DNA of 64,000 bases from Pseudoxanthomonas helianthi (GCF_017939625.1 NZ_JAGKTC010000002.1:629-64628), one strand, 5' to 3'; shown: positions 33,692-44,060, counted from the stretch's first letter. Notes: a model not told the origin generated them from the sequence alone. Translations and numbers: made by a program.

Positions 33692-34788
33692 TGGAACGCC
33701 GCCGTTGCGCCCCGCGTCCCGACTGGCAGGCGCGGCTGGACGAAACCGGCTTCGATTTCCACAGCGTTGGCGGTACCTACTGGGTCGAGGACGCGTACTA
33801 CGCTTTCGACGAAGCGGAAATCGATCGCATCGAACAGGCCGTGGACGAATTGCACGGCATGTGCCTGCAACTGGTCGACGAGACCGTCGCACGCGGCGAT
33901 TACCAGGGCTTCGGCCTGTCCGCCACGGCGACCGCACTGGTCGAGCGTTCGTGGCGCGCGCGCGAGCCTGCGGTATACGGGCGCATGGACCTGGCCTACG
34001 CCGGCAGCGGCGAAGCCAAGCTGCTCGAATACAACGCGGACACGCCGACCTCGCTGTTCGAAGCATCAGTGGCGCAATGGCACTGGCTCGAGGACACCGG
34101 CCTGTTGCCGGACCAGTTCAACTCGATCCACGAGGCCTTGTTGGCGCTGTGGCCGAAGTCGCTCGGCGACGCCAAGCAGGTGCATTTCGCCGGATCGCTC
34201 GAGGCGCCGGAGGACCTGCGCACCCTCGATTACCTGCGCGACACCTGCGCGCAAGCCGGTTACGACGCAAGATTGCTCGACATCTCCGACATCGGTTGGT
34301 GGGAACTGGGTTTCATCGACCTGGAGAGCATGCCGATCCGCCACGCGTTCAAGCTGTATCCGTGGGAATGGATGATGGCCGAGCCCTTCGCCGCGCACTT
34401 GACGCAGGCGCGCACGCGCTGGATCGAGCCGGCATGGAAACAGCTGCTGTCGAACAAGTCGCTGCTGCCGGCCTTGTGGCGGCGTTTCCCCGGGCATCCC
34501 AACCTGCTGCAGGCCTCGCACGATCCGCGCGACATCGCCGGGCCGGTGGTGGCCAAGCCGCGTTTCGGCCGCGAAGGCGAGGGCGTGGTGGTGAACGAGC
34601 GCGGCATCGATTTCATCGAGGAAGGCATGGTCTACCAGGCCTATGCGCCGCTGTACCGGCAGGAAGGCCGCCATGCCTTGCTCGGCGGTTGGGTGGTCGG
34701 CGACAAGGCGGTGGGCCTGGGCATCCGCGAGGACGACTCCGCCATCACCCGCGACACCAGTCGCTTCGTCCCGCACGGTTTCGCTTGA
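33691..34788 (+). CDS. Glutathionylspermidine synthase-like ATP-grasp protein (YjfC-like)
   Basis: The 365-residue product matches the synthetase half of glutathionylspermidine synthase. It shows VGGTYWVEDAYYAFDEAEID, LEYNADTPTSLFEASVAQW, LLDISDIGWWELGFID, and the ATP-grasp metal/ATP region VVAKPRFGREGEGVVV followed by MVYQAYAPLYRQEGRHALLGGWVVGDKAVGLGIRED. It has no amidase half. Homologues without proven glutathionylspermidine activity (YgiC, YjfC) are thought to form amide bonds to peptides or proteins. Coupling to DUF350 and DUF1190 genes suggests modification of an envelope protein. Confidence 0.87.
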   Translation: MERRRCAPRPDWQARLDETGFDFHSVGGTYWVEDAYYAFDEAEIDRIEQAVDELHGMCLQLVDETVARGDYQGFGLSATATALVERSWRAREPAVYGRMDLAYAGSGEAKLLEYNADTPTSLFEASVAQWHWLEDTGLLPDQFNSIHEALLALWPKSLGDAKQVHFAGSLEAPEDLRTLDYLRDTCAQAGYDARLLDISDIGWWELGFIDLESMPIRHAFKLYPWEWMMAEPFAAHLTQARTRWIEPAWKQLLSNKSLLPALWRRFPGHPNLLQASHDPRDIAGPVVAKPRFGREGEGVVVNERGIDFIEEGMVYQAYAPLYRQEGRHALLGGWVVGDKAVGLGIREDDSAITRDTSRFVPHGFA

Positions 34789-34851
34789 CCGCCGCACGGT
34801 TGGCGCGGTTTCGGTCAAAATAGGCCGCCGTTTCCCGCGACAGAATCCCCC

Positions 34852-36072
34852 ATGTCCCAGACCTCCGACTTGCTGGCCCTCGGCCGCGACTACTACCTGC
34901 CCGTGTACAAACCGCGCGAAACCATCCTCGCGCGTGGCCAGGGCTCGCGCGTGTGGGACCAGGACGGTCGCGAATATATCGACTTCGCCGCCGGTATCGC
35001 GGTATGCGGGTTGGGCCATTGCAATCCGGAACTGACCGCCGCGCTGGTCGAGCAGGCCGGCAAGTTGTGGCACACCAGCAACGTGTTCTACAGCGAGCCG
35101 CCGCTGTTGCTGGCCAAGGAGCTGGTCGAGGCGTCGAAGTTCGCCACTCGCGTGTTCCTGTGCAACTCGGGCGCCGAGGCCAACGAAGCGGCGATCAAGC
35201 TGACGCGCAAATGGGCGGCGTCGAAGGGCCGCGCGGCGGACAGGCGGGTCATCGTCACCTTCAAGGGCAGCTTCCACGGCCGCACGATGGGCGCGGTCAC
35301 CGCGACCGCGCAGCCGAAGTACCAAGAAGGCTACGAGCCGCTGCCGGGCGGTTTCCGCTACGTCGATTTCAACGACCTGGCGCAACTGGAAAACGCGATG
35401 GCGTCGGGCGACGTCGCTTCGGTGATGCTGGAGCCGGTGCAGGGCGAGGGCGGGGTGACGCCGGCCGCACCGGGTTTCCTGCAGGGCGTGCGCGCGCTGT
35501 GCGATCGGCACGACGCCTTGCTGATCCTCGACGAGATCCAGGCCGGCATGGGCCGCACCGGCACGCTGTTCGCGCATTGGCAGGACGAAGTGACGCCGGA
35601 CATCGTCACCCTGGCGAAGGCGCTGGGCGGCGGTTTTCCGATCGGTGCGATGCTGGCCGGGCCGAAGGTCGCGGAGATCATGGGCTACGGCGCGCACGGC
35701 ACCACTTTCGGCGGCAACCCGCTGGCCGCGGCGGTCGCGCGCGTGGCATTGAAGACGTTGGCATCCGACGGCATCGCCGCCAACGTGAGGAAGCAGGAGC
35801 AGGCGTTGCGCGACGGCATCGCCGCGATCAACGCGGAACTGGATCTGTTTTCCGAAGTGCGCGGCCGCGGCCTGATGCTCGGCGCGGTGTTGAAGCCGGC
35901 GTATGCGGGCCGCGCCGGCGAAGTGCTCGACCACGCCGCCGCGAATGGCTTGTTGTTGTTGCAGGCCGGGCCGGATGTGCTGCGTTTCGTGCCGGCGTTG
36001 AACATCGGCGACGGCGACGTGGCCGAGGGATTGAAGCGGTTGCGTACGGCGCTTGCGAAGCTGGTCGCCTAG
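34852..36072 (+). CDS. argD: Acetylornithine/succinylornithine aminotransferase
   Basis: This 406-residue class-III PLP aminotransferase shows RGQGSRVWDQDGREYIDFAAGIAV, CNSGAEANEAAIKLTRKW, FKGSFHGRTMGAVTAT, LILDEIQAGMGRTGTLFA (the cofactor Asp) and the PLP lysine in TLAKALGGGFPIGAM. These are the ArgD/AstC signatures. It transfers the amino group between N-acetylornithine and 2-oxoglutarate in arginine synthesis, and relatives also act on succinylornithine. It stands alone, 63 bp after the ATP-grasp operon. Confidence 0.9.
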   Translation: MSQTSDLLALGRDYYLPVYKPRETILARGQGSRVWDQDGREYIDFAAGIAVCGLGHCNPELTAALVEQAGKLWHTSNVFYSEPPLLLAKELVEASKFATRVFLCNSGAEANEAAIKLTRKWAASKGRAADRRVIVTFKGSFHGRTMGAVTATAQPKYQEGYEPLPGGFRYVDFNDLAQLENAMASGDVASVMLEPVQGEGGVTPAAPGFLQGVRALCDRHDALLILDEIQAGMGRTGTLFAHWQDEVTPDIVTLAKALGGGFPIGAMLAGPKVAEIMGYGAHGTTFGGNPLAAAVARVALKTLASDGIAANVRKQEQALRDGIAAINAELDLFSEVRGRGLMLGAVLKPAYAGRAGEVLDHAAANGLLLLQAGPDVLRFVPALNIGDGDVAEGLKRLRTALAKLVA

Positions 36073-36121
36073 TTTCGATACACGGGCCTGGCAGCGAAGC
36101 GGCTTCGGCTCGAAGCAAGTG

Positions 36122-36484
36122 TCAGGGCACGAAGCTGAACTCGTAAGACGTGTAGAAGGATTGCCCGTCGCCGGCGGGCAGCGTGGCCTTGACCAGTTCC
36201 TTTTGAACGCATTGCGCGAGGGCGGTGTCGCCCTGGAGCCAGGCTTGGTCGGCTGCGCCGGTCCCGTCGACGTGGACTACCACCGTGAAGGGCTTGATCG
36301 GCGATTCCGCCCGGCTTCCGCATGCCGCAAACGCGCCGCCCAAAGCGTCTCCCTGGGCCTTTACCAGGACATTTTTCGCTGACGGGCTGAGGGATGCCTC
36401 GTGGGCATCGGCGAGCGCCTTCGCCTGTTCGTACGACAAGGACGCCGTGGCCAGCTGGAGTGCGAGGAACAGAAGTACGGTCAC
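36122..36484 (-). CDS. Small exported protein of unknown function
   Basis: The 120-residue product has a hydrophobic N-terminus (MTVLLFLALQLATASLS) that looks like a signal peptide. The mature domain contains two cysteines (FAACGS and LAQCVQ) probably forming a disulfide, and a VVVHVDGTGAADQAWLQGD strand-turn region. I do not recognise a family. The pattern of a DG-turn followed by a conserved Cys is seen in small periplasmic proteins with a TonB-C-like or energy-transducer-like fold, but the match is too weak to name. It is convergent with argD. Confidence 0.6.
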   Translation of the reverse strand: MTVLLFLALQLATASLSYEQAKALADAHEASLSPSAKNVLVKAQGDALGGAFAACGSRAESPIKPFTVVVHVDGTGAADQAWLQGDTALAQCVQKELVKATLPAGDGQSFYTSYEFSFVP

Positions 36485-36513
36485 GATAGTCTCCCGTCGG
36501 GCTCGCGTCGGAA

Positions 36514-36834
36514 TCAGGCCGGCTCGCGAAGCGGTTTCGGCTTGGGGCGATCGCCGGGTGGGCTGGCCCGGCCGAAACGTTTGGCCGAAAGGGCTGCGGC
36601 CTTCCTGCGTTCCGTTTCGCGATCCCTGGGCGGGCTGAACGTGGTCAGCGAATTGATCAGCGTCGTGGCCGCGTCGGTCACCTGCTGGACGGCCAGGTTG
36701 AACGCCGCCTCATTGGCCTTGGACGGTGCGTTGAAACCGCTCAGCTTGCGCACGAACTGCAATGCCGATGCGCGGATCTCGTCGCCGGTCGCCGGCGGAT
36801 CGAAGTTGTACAGCGTTCGGATATTCCTGCACAT
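36514..36834 (-). CDS. DUF2277-family protein
   Basis: The 106-residue product begins MCRNIRTLYNFDPPATGDEIRASALQFVRKLSGF and continues PSKANEAAFNLAVQQVTDA, the diagnostic block of DUF2277. It is followed by a basic proline-rich tail (RASPPGDRPKPKPLREPA). Related proteins in other bacteria are about 80-90 residues and of unknown function; the tail is longer than usual. No partner gene is evident. The two short neighbours on the same strand are not coupled to it. Confidence 0.85.
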   Translation of the reverse strand: MCRNIRTLYNFDPPATGDEIRASALQFVRKLSGFNAPSKANEAAFNLAVQQVTDAATTLINSLTTFSPPRDRETERRKAAALSAKRFGRASPPGDRPKPKPLREPA

Positions 36835-36852
36835 GTCGCCTCCGGTGCGTGG

Positions 36853-36918
36853 GGCGGGTCACGACCCGCCATCCCGCATTCGACGAGAACGCGGCGGGCA
36901 GGTCAAGACCCGCCTGCC
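36853..36918. repeat. GGCGGGTC-GACCCGCC palindromic repeat
   Basis: GGCGGGTCACGACCCGCC (36853-36870) is followed 22 bp later by a related GGCGGGCAGGTCAAGACCCG block. This is the same family as the larger pair at 37719-37798 and fills the spacer between the DUF2277 gene and the membrane protein. Confidence 0.55.
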
Positions 36919-36941
36919 GGTCCAGCACATCGTTGGAGCGA

Positions 36942-37655
36942 TCAGGTGAACAAACTGATGAGCCACGCCAGTACGAACCAGACCGGGCCCGCAACGGTGA
37001 CGGGATGGATGCGTCTCAGCGTTTTCCAGTCGTAACGCGCCAGCGACAGGAAGAAACCGATCCAGACGCCGTAAAAGAACGCGAGGAACGCCGGATCGGC
37101 GTTCAATCCGGCGAAGTCCATGCGCATGCCGGCCATGCGCGCGGCGAACGCGGGAAACAGCGGTTCCGTCCACGATGCGATCAGCGGATCGTAAGCGCGT
37201 GCCAGCACGGGACCGAGCATGAAGAAGGTACCTGTGAAGATCAGCCGCTTGTGCCAATCCGGTTGTCCGCGCCGCAACCATGCGGACCACAGGCACAGCG
37301 CATAGCTCGGCAGGAACAGGCGATTCGCGCGAACCTCGCCCGACATGTTGGCCCAGCCCTTCCACAGGACGACGAACAGGTACAGGGTGCTGAGGGTGAC
37401 GCCGATGGCCACGATGAAGGTGGCGATGCCGAGCTTCCTGTGCAGGCGCAGATTGCGCACCCGGACCAGGTTCGCCTGCGTCGCCAGCAAGACGTACCAG
37501 GCCAGCCCGAACAGGCCGTGGACGACGAATTTCGGATCGCCGTTGCTGGGTTGGCCGATATCCGTGAACAGGTTGTCGGAGAACGCCACGATGCTCAGGA
37601 ACAGCAGCAGCACGCTGACGACGGAAAAGTACGTACCCCACGCCCTGTTGGCCAT
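36942..37655 (-). CDS. Multi-span membrane protein of unknown function
   Basis: The 237-residue product has about seven hydrophobic segments (YFSVVSVLLLFLSIVAF; FVVHGLFGLAWYVLLATQA; KLGIATFIVAIGVTLSTLYLFVVL; LFLPSYALCLWSAWL; RLIFTGTFFMLGPVLARA; FLAFFYGVWIGFFLSLA; VTVAGPVWFVLAWLISLF). The block GLFGLAWYVLLATQANLVRVRNLRLHRKLG, with an RxHR-like loop between helices, resembles DUF2306-like or cytochrome b561-like membrane proteins, but I cannot assign it firmly. The start ATG 37655 follows GGGGGAGCG. It has no obvious operon partner. Confidence 0.7.
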   Translation of the reverse strand: MANRAWGTYFSVVSVLLLFLSIVAFSDNLFTDIGQPSNGDPKFVVHGLFGLAWYVLLATQANLVRVRNLRLHRKLGIATFIVAIGVTLSTLYLFVVLWKGWANMSGEVRANRLFLPSYALCLWSAWLRRGQPDWHKRLIFTGTFFMLGPVLARAYDPLIASWTEPLFPAFAARMAGMRMDFAGLNADPAFLAFFYGVWIGFFLSLARYDWKTLRRIHPVTVAGPVWFVLAWLISLFT

Positions 37656-37718
37656 TACGCTCCCCCCGGGAGTGCGCGGCTTTTCAATAGGTACGGAGTA
37701 TTGGCGTCCGACCGGACG

Positions 37719-37798
37719 GCTCCTGGTAGGGCGGGTCATGACCCGCCTGAGCAAGCGCAAGGTGCCGGAGGCGGGTCATGACCCGCCCTACCAGGAGC
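37719..37798. repeat. Perfect 29-bp inverted repeat
   Basis: The left arm (37719-37747, starting GCTCCTGGTAGGGCGGGTC) and right arm (37770-37798, ending GCCCTACCAGGAGC) are perfect reverse complements with a 22-bp spacer. Each arm itself holds the 18-bp palindrome GGCGGGTCATGACCCGCC. It lies between the membrane-protein gene and hemL, both on the minus strand, and could fold into a large hairpin behind hemL. Confidence 0.8.
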
Positions 37799-37806
37799 TG
37801 CGGAGG

Positions 37807-39102
<1,296 letters not shown>

Positions 39103-39222
39103 TGGCGGTTCCGAGAGATGGGCAAGCCATCCATTTTCGCCGCTGGCCTGTGCGGATGTCATTGGGGCTCGTCTTCCGGCGCGGCACCTGTCGGCCCCGT
39201 GGGAGGGGCGGAGGGAAGGGGT

Positions 39223-39250
39223 TTGACAGGGTTGTGCAATGCAGCATAAG
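39223..39250 (+). promoter_or_regulatory. Candidate sigma-70 promoter of the second TonB receptor
   Basis: TTGACA (39223-39228), a perfect -35 box, is followed after 16 bases by CATAAG (39245-39250), a 4/6 -10 box. The 310-bp spacer 39103-39412 between hemL and the receptor holds no gene. Transcription from here would give a leader of about 155 nt before ATG 39413; no riboswitch fold was recognised in it. Confidence 0.4.
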
Positions 39251-39412
39251 GTCGGGTTGCTGCCCCGGTTATTAACTTCTGGTTATTTCGAGCCGCCCAG
39301 CACTCATTTGCGGCTCGCGCACAGGAAAACACAAGCTCGGAAGCTTGGCGGTCGGGAATGACGGCAGCCCAACGCTTTATCTCCACCACCCCCACGATCG
39401 AGAGAGAGCTAC

Positions 39413-42400
39413 ATGAAAAAGCGAAACGACAGATTGTTGCGTACCAGCGCCCTGGCCACGGCCTTGTACCTGGCGGTTGCCGCCGGTGTGCACGCGCAGT
39501 CCACGACCGGCAGCATTTCCGGCTCGGTGGCCGACGCTGCCGGAAAGACCGTCCTGATCGAAAACGACAGCGGCTTCCGCCGCGAGGTCGCCGTGGACGC
39601 CAATGGCCGGTACGCGGTCGGCAACCTGCCGCTGGGCACCTACAAGGTGACGGTGAAACAGGGCGAAGCGGCCGTGGCGACCCGGGAAAACATCGGCATC
39701 ATCGTCGGCAAAAGCACCGATGTGTCGTTCGGCGGCGGCGAAGCCACCACCCTCGGCGTGGTCAGCGTGACCGGCGCCCGCGTCACTCCCATCGACGTCA
39801 GCACGGTGGACACCCGCACGGTGGTCACTGCGCAGCAGTTGCAGCAGTTGCCCCTGGCGCGCAACGCCGAAGCCATCGCCTTGCTGGCGCCGGGCGTGGT
39901 CAACAACAGCGGCGGTTTCGACAACGGCCCGCTGGGTGGCTCGCTGCCGAGCTTCGGCGGCTCCGCCGCGTCGGAAAACGCCTACTACCTCAACGGCTTC
40001 AACACCACCAATACGCAGAACAACCTGGGCGGCCTGACCCTGCCATACGGCGCGATCGACCAGCAGGAAATCTTCACCGGCGGCTACGGCGCGCAGTACG
40101 GCCGCAGCAACGGCGGCGTGATCAACCAGGTCGGCAAGCGCGGCAGCAACGATTGGCACTTCGGTGCCGCGGTGATCTGGGAGCCGGATAGCTTGAAGGC
40201 CAAGCAACACGACCTGTACTGGCGTCCGGACAGCCTGGCTACCACGATCAACACCAATCCCTACCGCTACGCTCGGGGTGCCAACGGCCTGTACCAACCG
40301 CTAAGCGAGACCGAATCCAGTACCACGACCTACAGTGCCTACGTGGGTGGCCCGATCCTGCCAGATCGGCTGTTCTTCTTCCTGGCGGCCGAACAGGCTG
40401 ATTCGGATGGCGTACGCATCGTTCCCAATCGCGATGCCGATGCCGGGGAACTGAATCACGGCATAGGCAACGGCTATACGGACTATGAGTACAAACAGCA
40501 GCGTTGGTACGCCAAGCTCGATTGGTACATTACCGACGACCATCTGCTCGAATTCACCGGTGCCAGCGACGAGTACGAAACCAGCGGCAAAATCTATAGC
40601 TACGATTACGTCAGTCGGGCGCGCGGGGCTTACAGCATCGACGAAAACGTGAACAAAGCCGGCCCGACCCTGTATTCGGCCAAGTACACCGGCTATTTCG
40701 GCGATAACGTCACCCTGTCCGCGTTGTACGGCCGGATGACCGCGCCGGACAAGGTGGATTACTTCAACTATGACCCGGCCAACGGTCCGTTTATCGACGG
40801 TACTGGCGCGCAGAATCCGCTCTATAACGGAGGTACGCCGATCCAGGGCAAGCAGCCGAAAAGCCTTTCCCTGCTGACCTCGCCGGATCGCGAATACGAG
40901 AAGGAAAACCTGCGCTTGAACCTAGAATGGCGTCTTGGTGACCACAAGCTCAGCTTCGGCATCGACAATCAGGACCTCAAAGCGACCGATATCGGCACAG
41001 CCTCCTCCGGGCCCGGTTATTCGTGGACCTACGGCTGGACCGATGACCCGTTCGGCACGAAGCCTAATGCTAACGGCGAGATCAGCCACGCGGCGAACGA
41101 GGCAGGCGGCACCGGTGTGCCCAGCCCCGGCCTGGTGGATCCGACCTATGGTTCCAGCGGCTATTACGTCACCAAGGACACCGTCAATGGCCTGAATTCC
41201 TACGACGCGGAGCAGAAGGCCTACTACATCGAGGACGCGTGGCAGGTCACCGACAACTTCCTGCTCAACCTTGGTCTGCGCAGGGACGAATTCACCAACT
41301 ACGTGCCGATCAGCCACGAGCCCTACATCGAGGTAAAGGCATGGTCGCCGCGCATCGGTTTCAGTTGGGACGTGAATGGCGATTCCAGTTTCAAGGTGTT
41401 CGGCAACCTGGGCCGCTACTACCTCGGCTTGCCGCTGTCGGCAGTGGGTCTGTTCACGGCTTCGACCAACAAGAACGAGTACTTCACCTACAAGGGCATC
41501 AACCCCGACGGCACGCCGATCATCTCGCAGTCGCTGGGGCCGGCGGTATCGGCCAATTCGCGCTTTGGCCGCGCCGCCGATCCGCGTGCCGCGGTGGTGA
41601 AGGACATCAAGGGCGAGAACCAGGATGAAATCATCCTGGGCTTCAGCAAGGAGCTGCAAAACGGCTGGGTGCTGGGCGTGCGCGGCACGCACCGCCGCCT
41701 GAACGACGCTATCGACGATCAGAACTTCGACCAGGAAAACCTGGGTCTGGTCAACTCCGCCGCCGAGCAGGGCGTGGATATCGACTGGGAGCGCACCGCC
41801 GGCGCGGAACTGGTCAACCCGGGCCGAACCAATGTCTGGAACGTCTACGACACCGCCGGCAACTTGCGGCAGGTGACGGTGACCCGTGAAGCGGCTGGCT
41901 TCCCGGAGCTCAAACGCAACTATTCGGCGGTGGAATTCAACCTGGAGCGTCCGTTCGACGGCAAGTGGTACACCAAATTCAACTATGTCTGGTCGCACAG
42001 CTATGGCACTACCGAAGGCCAGCTGCGCTCCGATCTGTGGCGCACCGGTGGCGGGTTGGGTAGCTACCAAGGCCAGGCGTCGGTGTCTACCACGCAGAGC
42101 TGGGATCACGCCGCATTGATGGAGAGCTTCAACGGCGATCAGTCCAACGACCACCGCCACCAGCTCAAGCTGTACGGTTACTACCAGTTGACCAGCGAGT
42201 TCGGTATTTCTGGCAACCTGAGTATGATTTCAGGCGCGCCGAAGAACTGCCTAGGGCGCTATGCTGGCCCCAATTACAGTGACAGCGACCCGGCCGGTTA
42301 CCACAGTTCGGTGACCGGCGCTCCGTATCACTTCTGCAAGGGCCAGCCGTCGCCTCCGGGTTCGCAGGGCCGCACCGGATGGATCAACCAGATCGACTTG

Positions 42401-42598
42401 GGCCTGACTTACAAGCCGGGCTTCGCGAAGGGCCTGGCCGTCAGCCTCAACGTGTTCAACATCACCAACGAGGATGCCGTCACCAACTACTACCCGTTCT
42501 CCGAGTTCCGCGATGGCACGACGCATCCGTTGTACGGCCAGCCGGTCGCCTACCAGACCCCGCGTTACGCACGCCTGACCGTCAGCTACGACTTCTGA
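39413..42598 (+). CDS. TonB-dependent outer-membrane receptor, Oar-like
   Basis: The 1061-residue protein has a signal peptide ending AAGVHAQ and a carboxypeptidase-regulatory domain (STTGSISGSVADAAGKTV ... RYAVGNLPLGTYKVTV). A plug follows (VTAQQLQQLPLARNAEAIALLAPG, GGYGAQYGRSNGGVINQVGKRGSNDWH), then a barrel ending YARLTVSYDF, with the terminal Phe needed for outer-membrane insertion. It should import a large substrate with TonB energy. The substrate is unknown; the next gene is an exported M19 dipeptidase, suggesting peptides rather than sugars. The start follows GAGAGAG. It ends in front of a good terminator. Confidence 0.9.
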   Translation: MKKRNDRLLRTSALATALYLAVAAGVHAQSTTGSISGSVADAAGKTVLIENDSGFRREVAVDANGRYAVGNLPLGTYKVTVKQGEAAVATRENIGIIVGKSTDVSFGGGEATTLGVVSVTGARVTPIDVSTVDTRTVVTAQQLQQLPLARNAEAIALLAPGVVNNSGGFDNGPLGGSLPSFGGSAASENAYYLNGFNTTNTQNNLGGLTLPYGAIDQQEIFTGGYGAQYGRSNGGVINQVGKRGSNDWHFGAAVIWEPDSLKAKQHDLYWRPDSLATTINTNPYRYARGANGLYQPLSETESSTTTYSAYVGGPILPDRLFFFLAAEQADSDGVRIVPNRDADAGELNHGIGNGYTDYEYKQQRWYAKLDWYITDDHLLEFTGASDEYETSGKIYSYDYVSRARGAYSIDENVNKAGPTLYSAKYTGYFGDNVTLSALYGRMTAPDKVDYFNYDPANGPFIDGTGAQNPLYNGGTPIQGKQPKSLSLLTSPDREYEKENLRLNLEWRLGDHKLSFGIDNQDLKATDIGTASSGPGYSWTYGWTDDPFGTKPNANGEISHAANEAGGTGVPSPGLVDPTYGSSGYYVTKDTVNGLNSYDAEQKAYYIEDAWQVTDNFLLNLGLRRDEFTNYVPISHEPYIEVKAWSPRIGFSWDVNGDSSFKVFGNLGRYYLGLPLSAVGLFTASTNKNEYFTYKGINPDGTPIISQSLGPAVSANSRFGRAADPRAAVVKDIKGENQDEIILGFSKELQNGWVLGVRGTHRRLNDAIDDQNFDQENLGLVNSAAEQGVDIDWERTAGAELVNPGRTNVWNVYDTAGNLRQVTVTREAAGFPELKRNYSAVEFNLERPFDGKWYTKFNYVWSHSYGTTEGQLRSDLWRTGGGLGSYQGQASVSTTQSWDHAALMESFNGDQSNDHRHQLKLYGYYQLTSEFGISGNLSMISGAPKNCLGRYAGPNYSDSDPAGYHSSVTGAPYHFCKGQPSPPGSQGRTGWINQIDLGLTYKPGFAKGLAVSLNVFNITNEDAVTNYYPFSEFRDGTTHPLYGQPVAYQTPRYARLTVSYDF

Positions 42599-42613
42599 TC
42601 GACGGCATGCGAA

Positions 42614-42644
42614 GAGGCGCCGGATATCGGCGCCTCTTTGTTTT
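42614..42644 (+). terminator. Rho-independent terminator after the TonB receptor gene
   Basis: GAGGCGCC-GGATATC-GGCGCCTC forms an 8-bp stem with a 7-base loop, followed by TTTGTTTT. It lies 16 bp behind the receptor's stop codon, so the dipeptidase gene probably has its own promoter. Confidence 0.8.
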
Positions 42645-42696
42645 CCGGATTACACCGGCGTGCCAGAATGCCGGAGCATTCCCATCGGAGAGAGCG

Positions 42697-43953
42697 ATGA
42701 ATAAGGTGGTCTTCGGCTTCGGCCTGCTGCTGTCCTGCGTTGCGTCCGCCCACGCCGGCACCGGCCCGGCGGTGATTTCGGAAAAGGCCAAGGCCATCCA
42801 GGCCAAGGCGATCAACTTGGATACCCATCTCGACACGCCGGCGTTGTTCGGCCGTCCTGGCTGGAAGATCACCGACCGGCACACGTACTCCGGAGACGGT
42901 TCGCAGATCGATTATCCGCGCATGGTCGAAGGTGGCCTCGACGGCGGCTTCTGGGTGGTGTTCACCGGTCAGGAAGGCCGCGACGCGGCCGGCAACCTGA
43001 AGGCGCGCGATGCGGGGCTGAAGCGCCTGTCCGAAATCCGCGAGATGGTCGCAGCCAATGGCGACAAGTTCGAACTGGCCACCACCGCGGACGACGCGGC
43101 GCGGATCAAGGCCGCAGGCAAGCGCATCGTCTACATCAGCATGGAGAACGCCTATCCGGTGGAACAGGATCCCAGCCTGCTGAGTTTCTACTACAAGCAG
43201 GGCCTGCGCATGATTTCGCTGGCGCACACCAGCCACAACGATTTCGCCGATTCGGCCGGCATGGGCGTGGCGCCGAAGGGCGAGCACGGCGGCCTCAGCG
43301 AGAAGGGCAAGGCGCTGATCGCGGAAGCGAACAAGCTTGGCATCATCATCGACCAGTCGCATTCGTCGAACGAAGTGTTCGACCAGATGCTGGAGCTGAG
43401 CACGGCGCCGATCATCCTCTCGCACAGCGGCGCCTACGATGTGTTCGCGCATTCTCGCAACATCGACGACAAGCGGATCAGGGCGCTGGCGAAGAAAGGC
43501 GGGGTGATCCAGGTCAATTCGCTGGGCGGCTACCTGATCGATACCGGCGCGACGCCGGAATACCGCGCCGAGCAGCGCAAGATCTACGAGGCCTTCGGTG
43601 GCCGCCGCGGCATGAGCGAGGCGGATCGCAAGCAGGCGATGGAACAGATCGCGGCGCTGGACAAGAAGTACAACATCAAGAAGGCCGACTTCGACGACTA
43701 CATGCGCCATTTGCTGCACATCATCAAGGTCGCCGGCTGGGAACACGTCGGCCTCGGCGCGGATTGGGACGGTGGCGGCGGCGTGCAGGGCTACGAGGAC
43801 ATCGCTGCGCTGCCGAAGGTCGTGCAGGCATTGCTGGACGCCGGCTACGATGAAAAGCAGATCGACGGAATCCTGGGCGGCAATACCGTACGCCTGATCC
43901 GCGAGGTGCAGGCGAAGGCCGACCCGGCGGCGGTCAAGGCTGCGCTGGAGTGA
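42697..43953 (+). CDS. Membrane-type dipeptidase (peptidase M19), exported
   Basis: The 418-residue product has a signal peptide (MNKVVFGFGLLLSCVASAHA) and the binuclear zinc site of M19 dipeptidases: HLD in NLDTHLDTPALF, bridging Glu in YISMENAYPVEQDP, His in ISLAHTSHNDFADS, His in IILSHSGAYDVFAHSRN, and Asp in VGLGADWDGGGG. It should cleave dipeptides, including D-residue-containing ones, in the periplasm. The start follows CGGAGAGAGCG. It comes after the TonB receptor but behind a terminator. Its 3' spacer carries a GTGGGAG-family repeat. Confidence 0.9.
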   Translation: MNKVVFGFGLLLSCVASAHAGTGPAVISEKAKAIQAKAINLDTHLDTPALFGRPGWKITDRHTYSGDGSQIDYPRMVEGGLDGGFWVVFTGQEGRDAAGNLKARDAGLKRLSEIREMVAANGDKFELATTADDAARIKAAGKRIVYISMENAYPVEQDPSLLSFYYKQGLRMISLAHTSHNDFADSAGMGVAPKGEHGGLSEKGKALIAEANKLGIIIDQSHSSNEVFDQMLELSTAPIILSHSGAYDVFAHSRNIDDKRIRALAKKGGVIQVNSLGGYLIDTGATPEYRAEQRKIYEAFGGRRGMSEADRKQAMEQIAALDKKYNIKKADFDDYMRHLLHIIKVAGWEHVGLGADWDGGGGVQGYEDIAALPKVVQALLDAGYDEKQIDGILGGNTVRLIREVQAKADPAAVKAALE

Positions 43954-43988
43954 GAGCAGCGTCTTCCCGGCGCTAAAAGATGCCTGAC

Positions 43989-44060
43989 GTGGGAGCGACG
44001 TAAGTCGCGGATGCTTTTCCTTTCAACTGCAAGAGCATTCGCGACTTACGTCGCTCCCAC
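43989..44060. repeat. GTGGGAGCGAC-family inverted repeat, overlapping the 3' end of thiE
   Basis: Two 26-base arms, starting GTGGGAGCGACGTAAGTCGC and ending GACTTACGTCGCTCCCAC, face each other with one mismatch across 20 bases. The right arm runs into thiE: its bases encode the last residues Val-Gly-Ala-Thr and the stop codon. Related elements are at 51542-51619, 55977-56068, 56613-56647 and 63862-63944. Confidence 0.8.
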
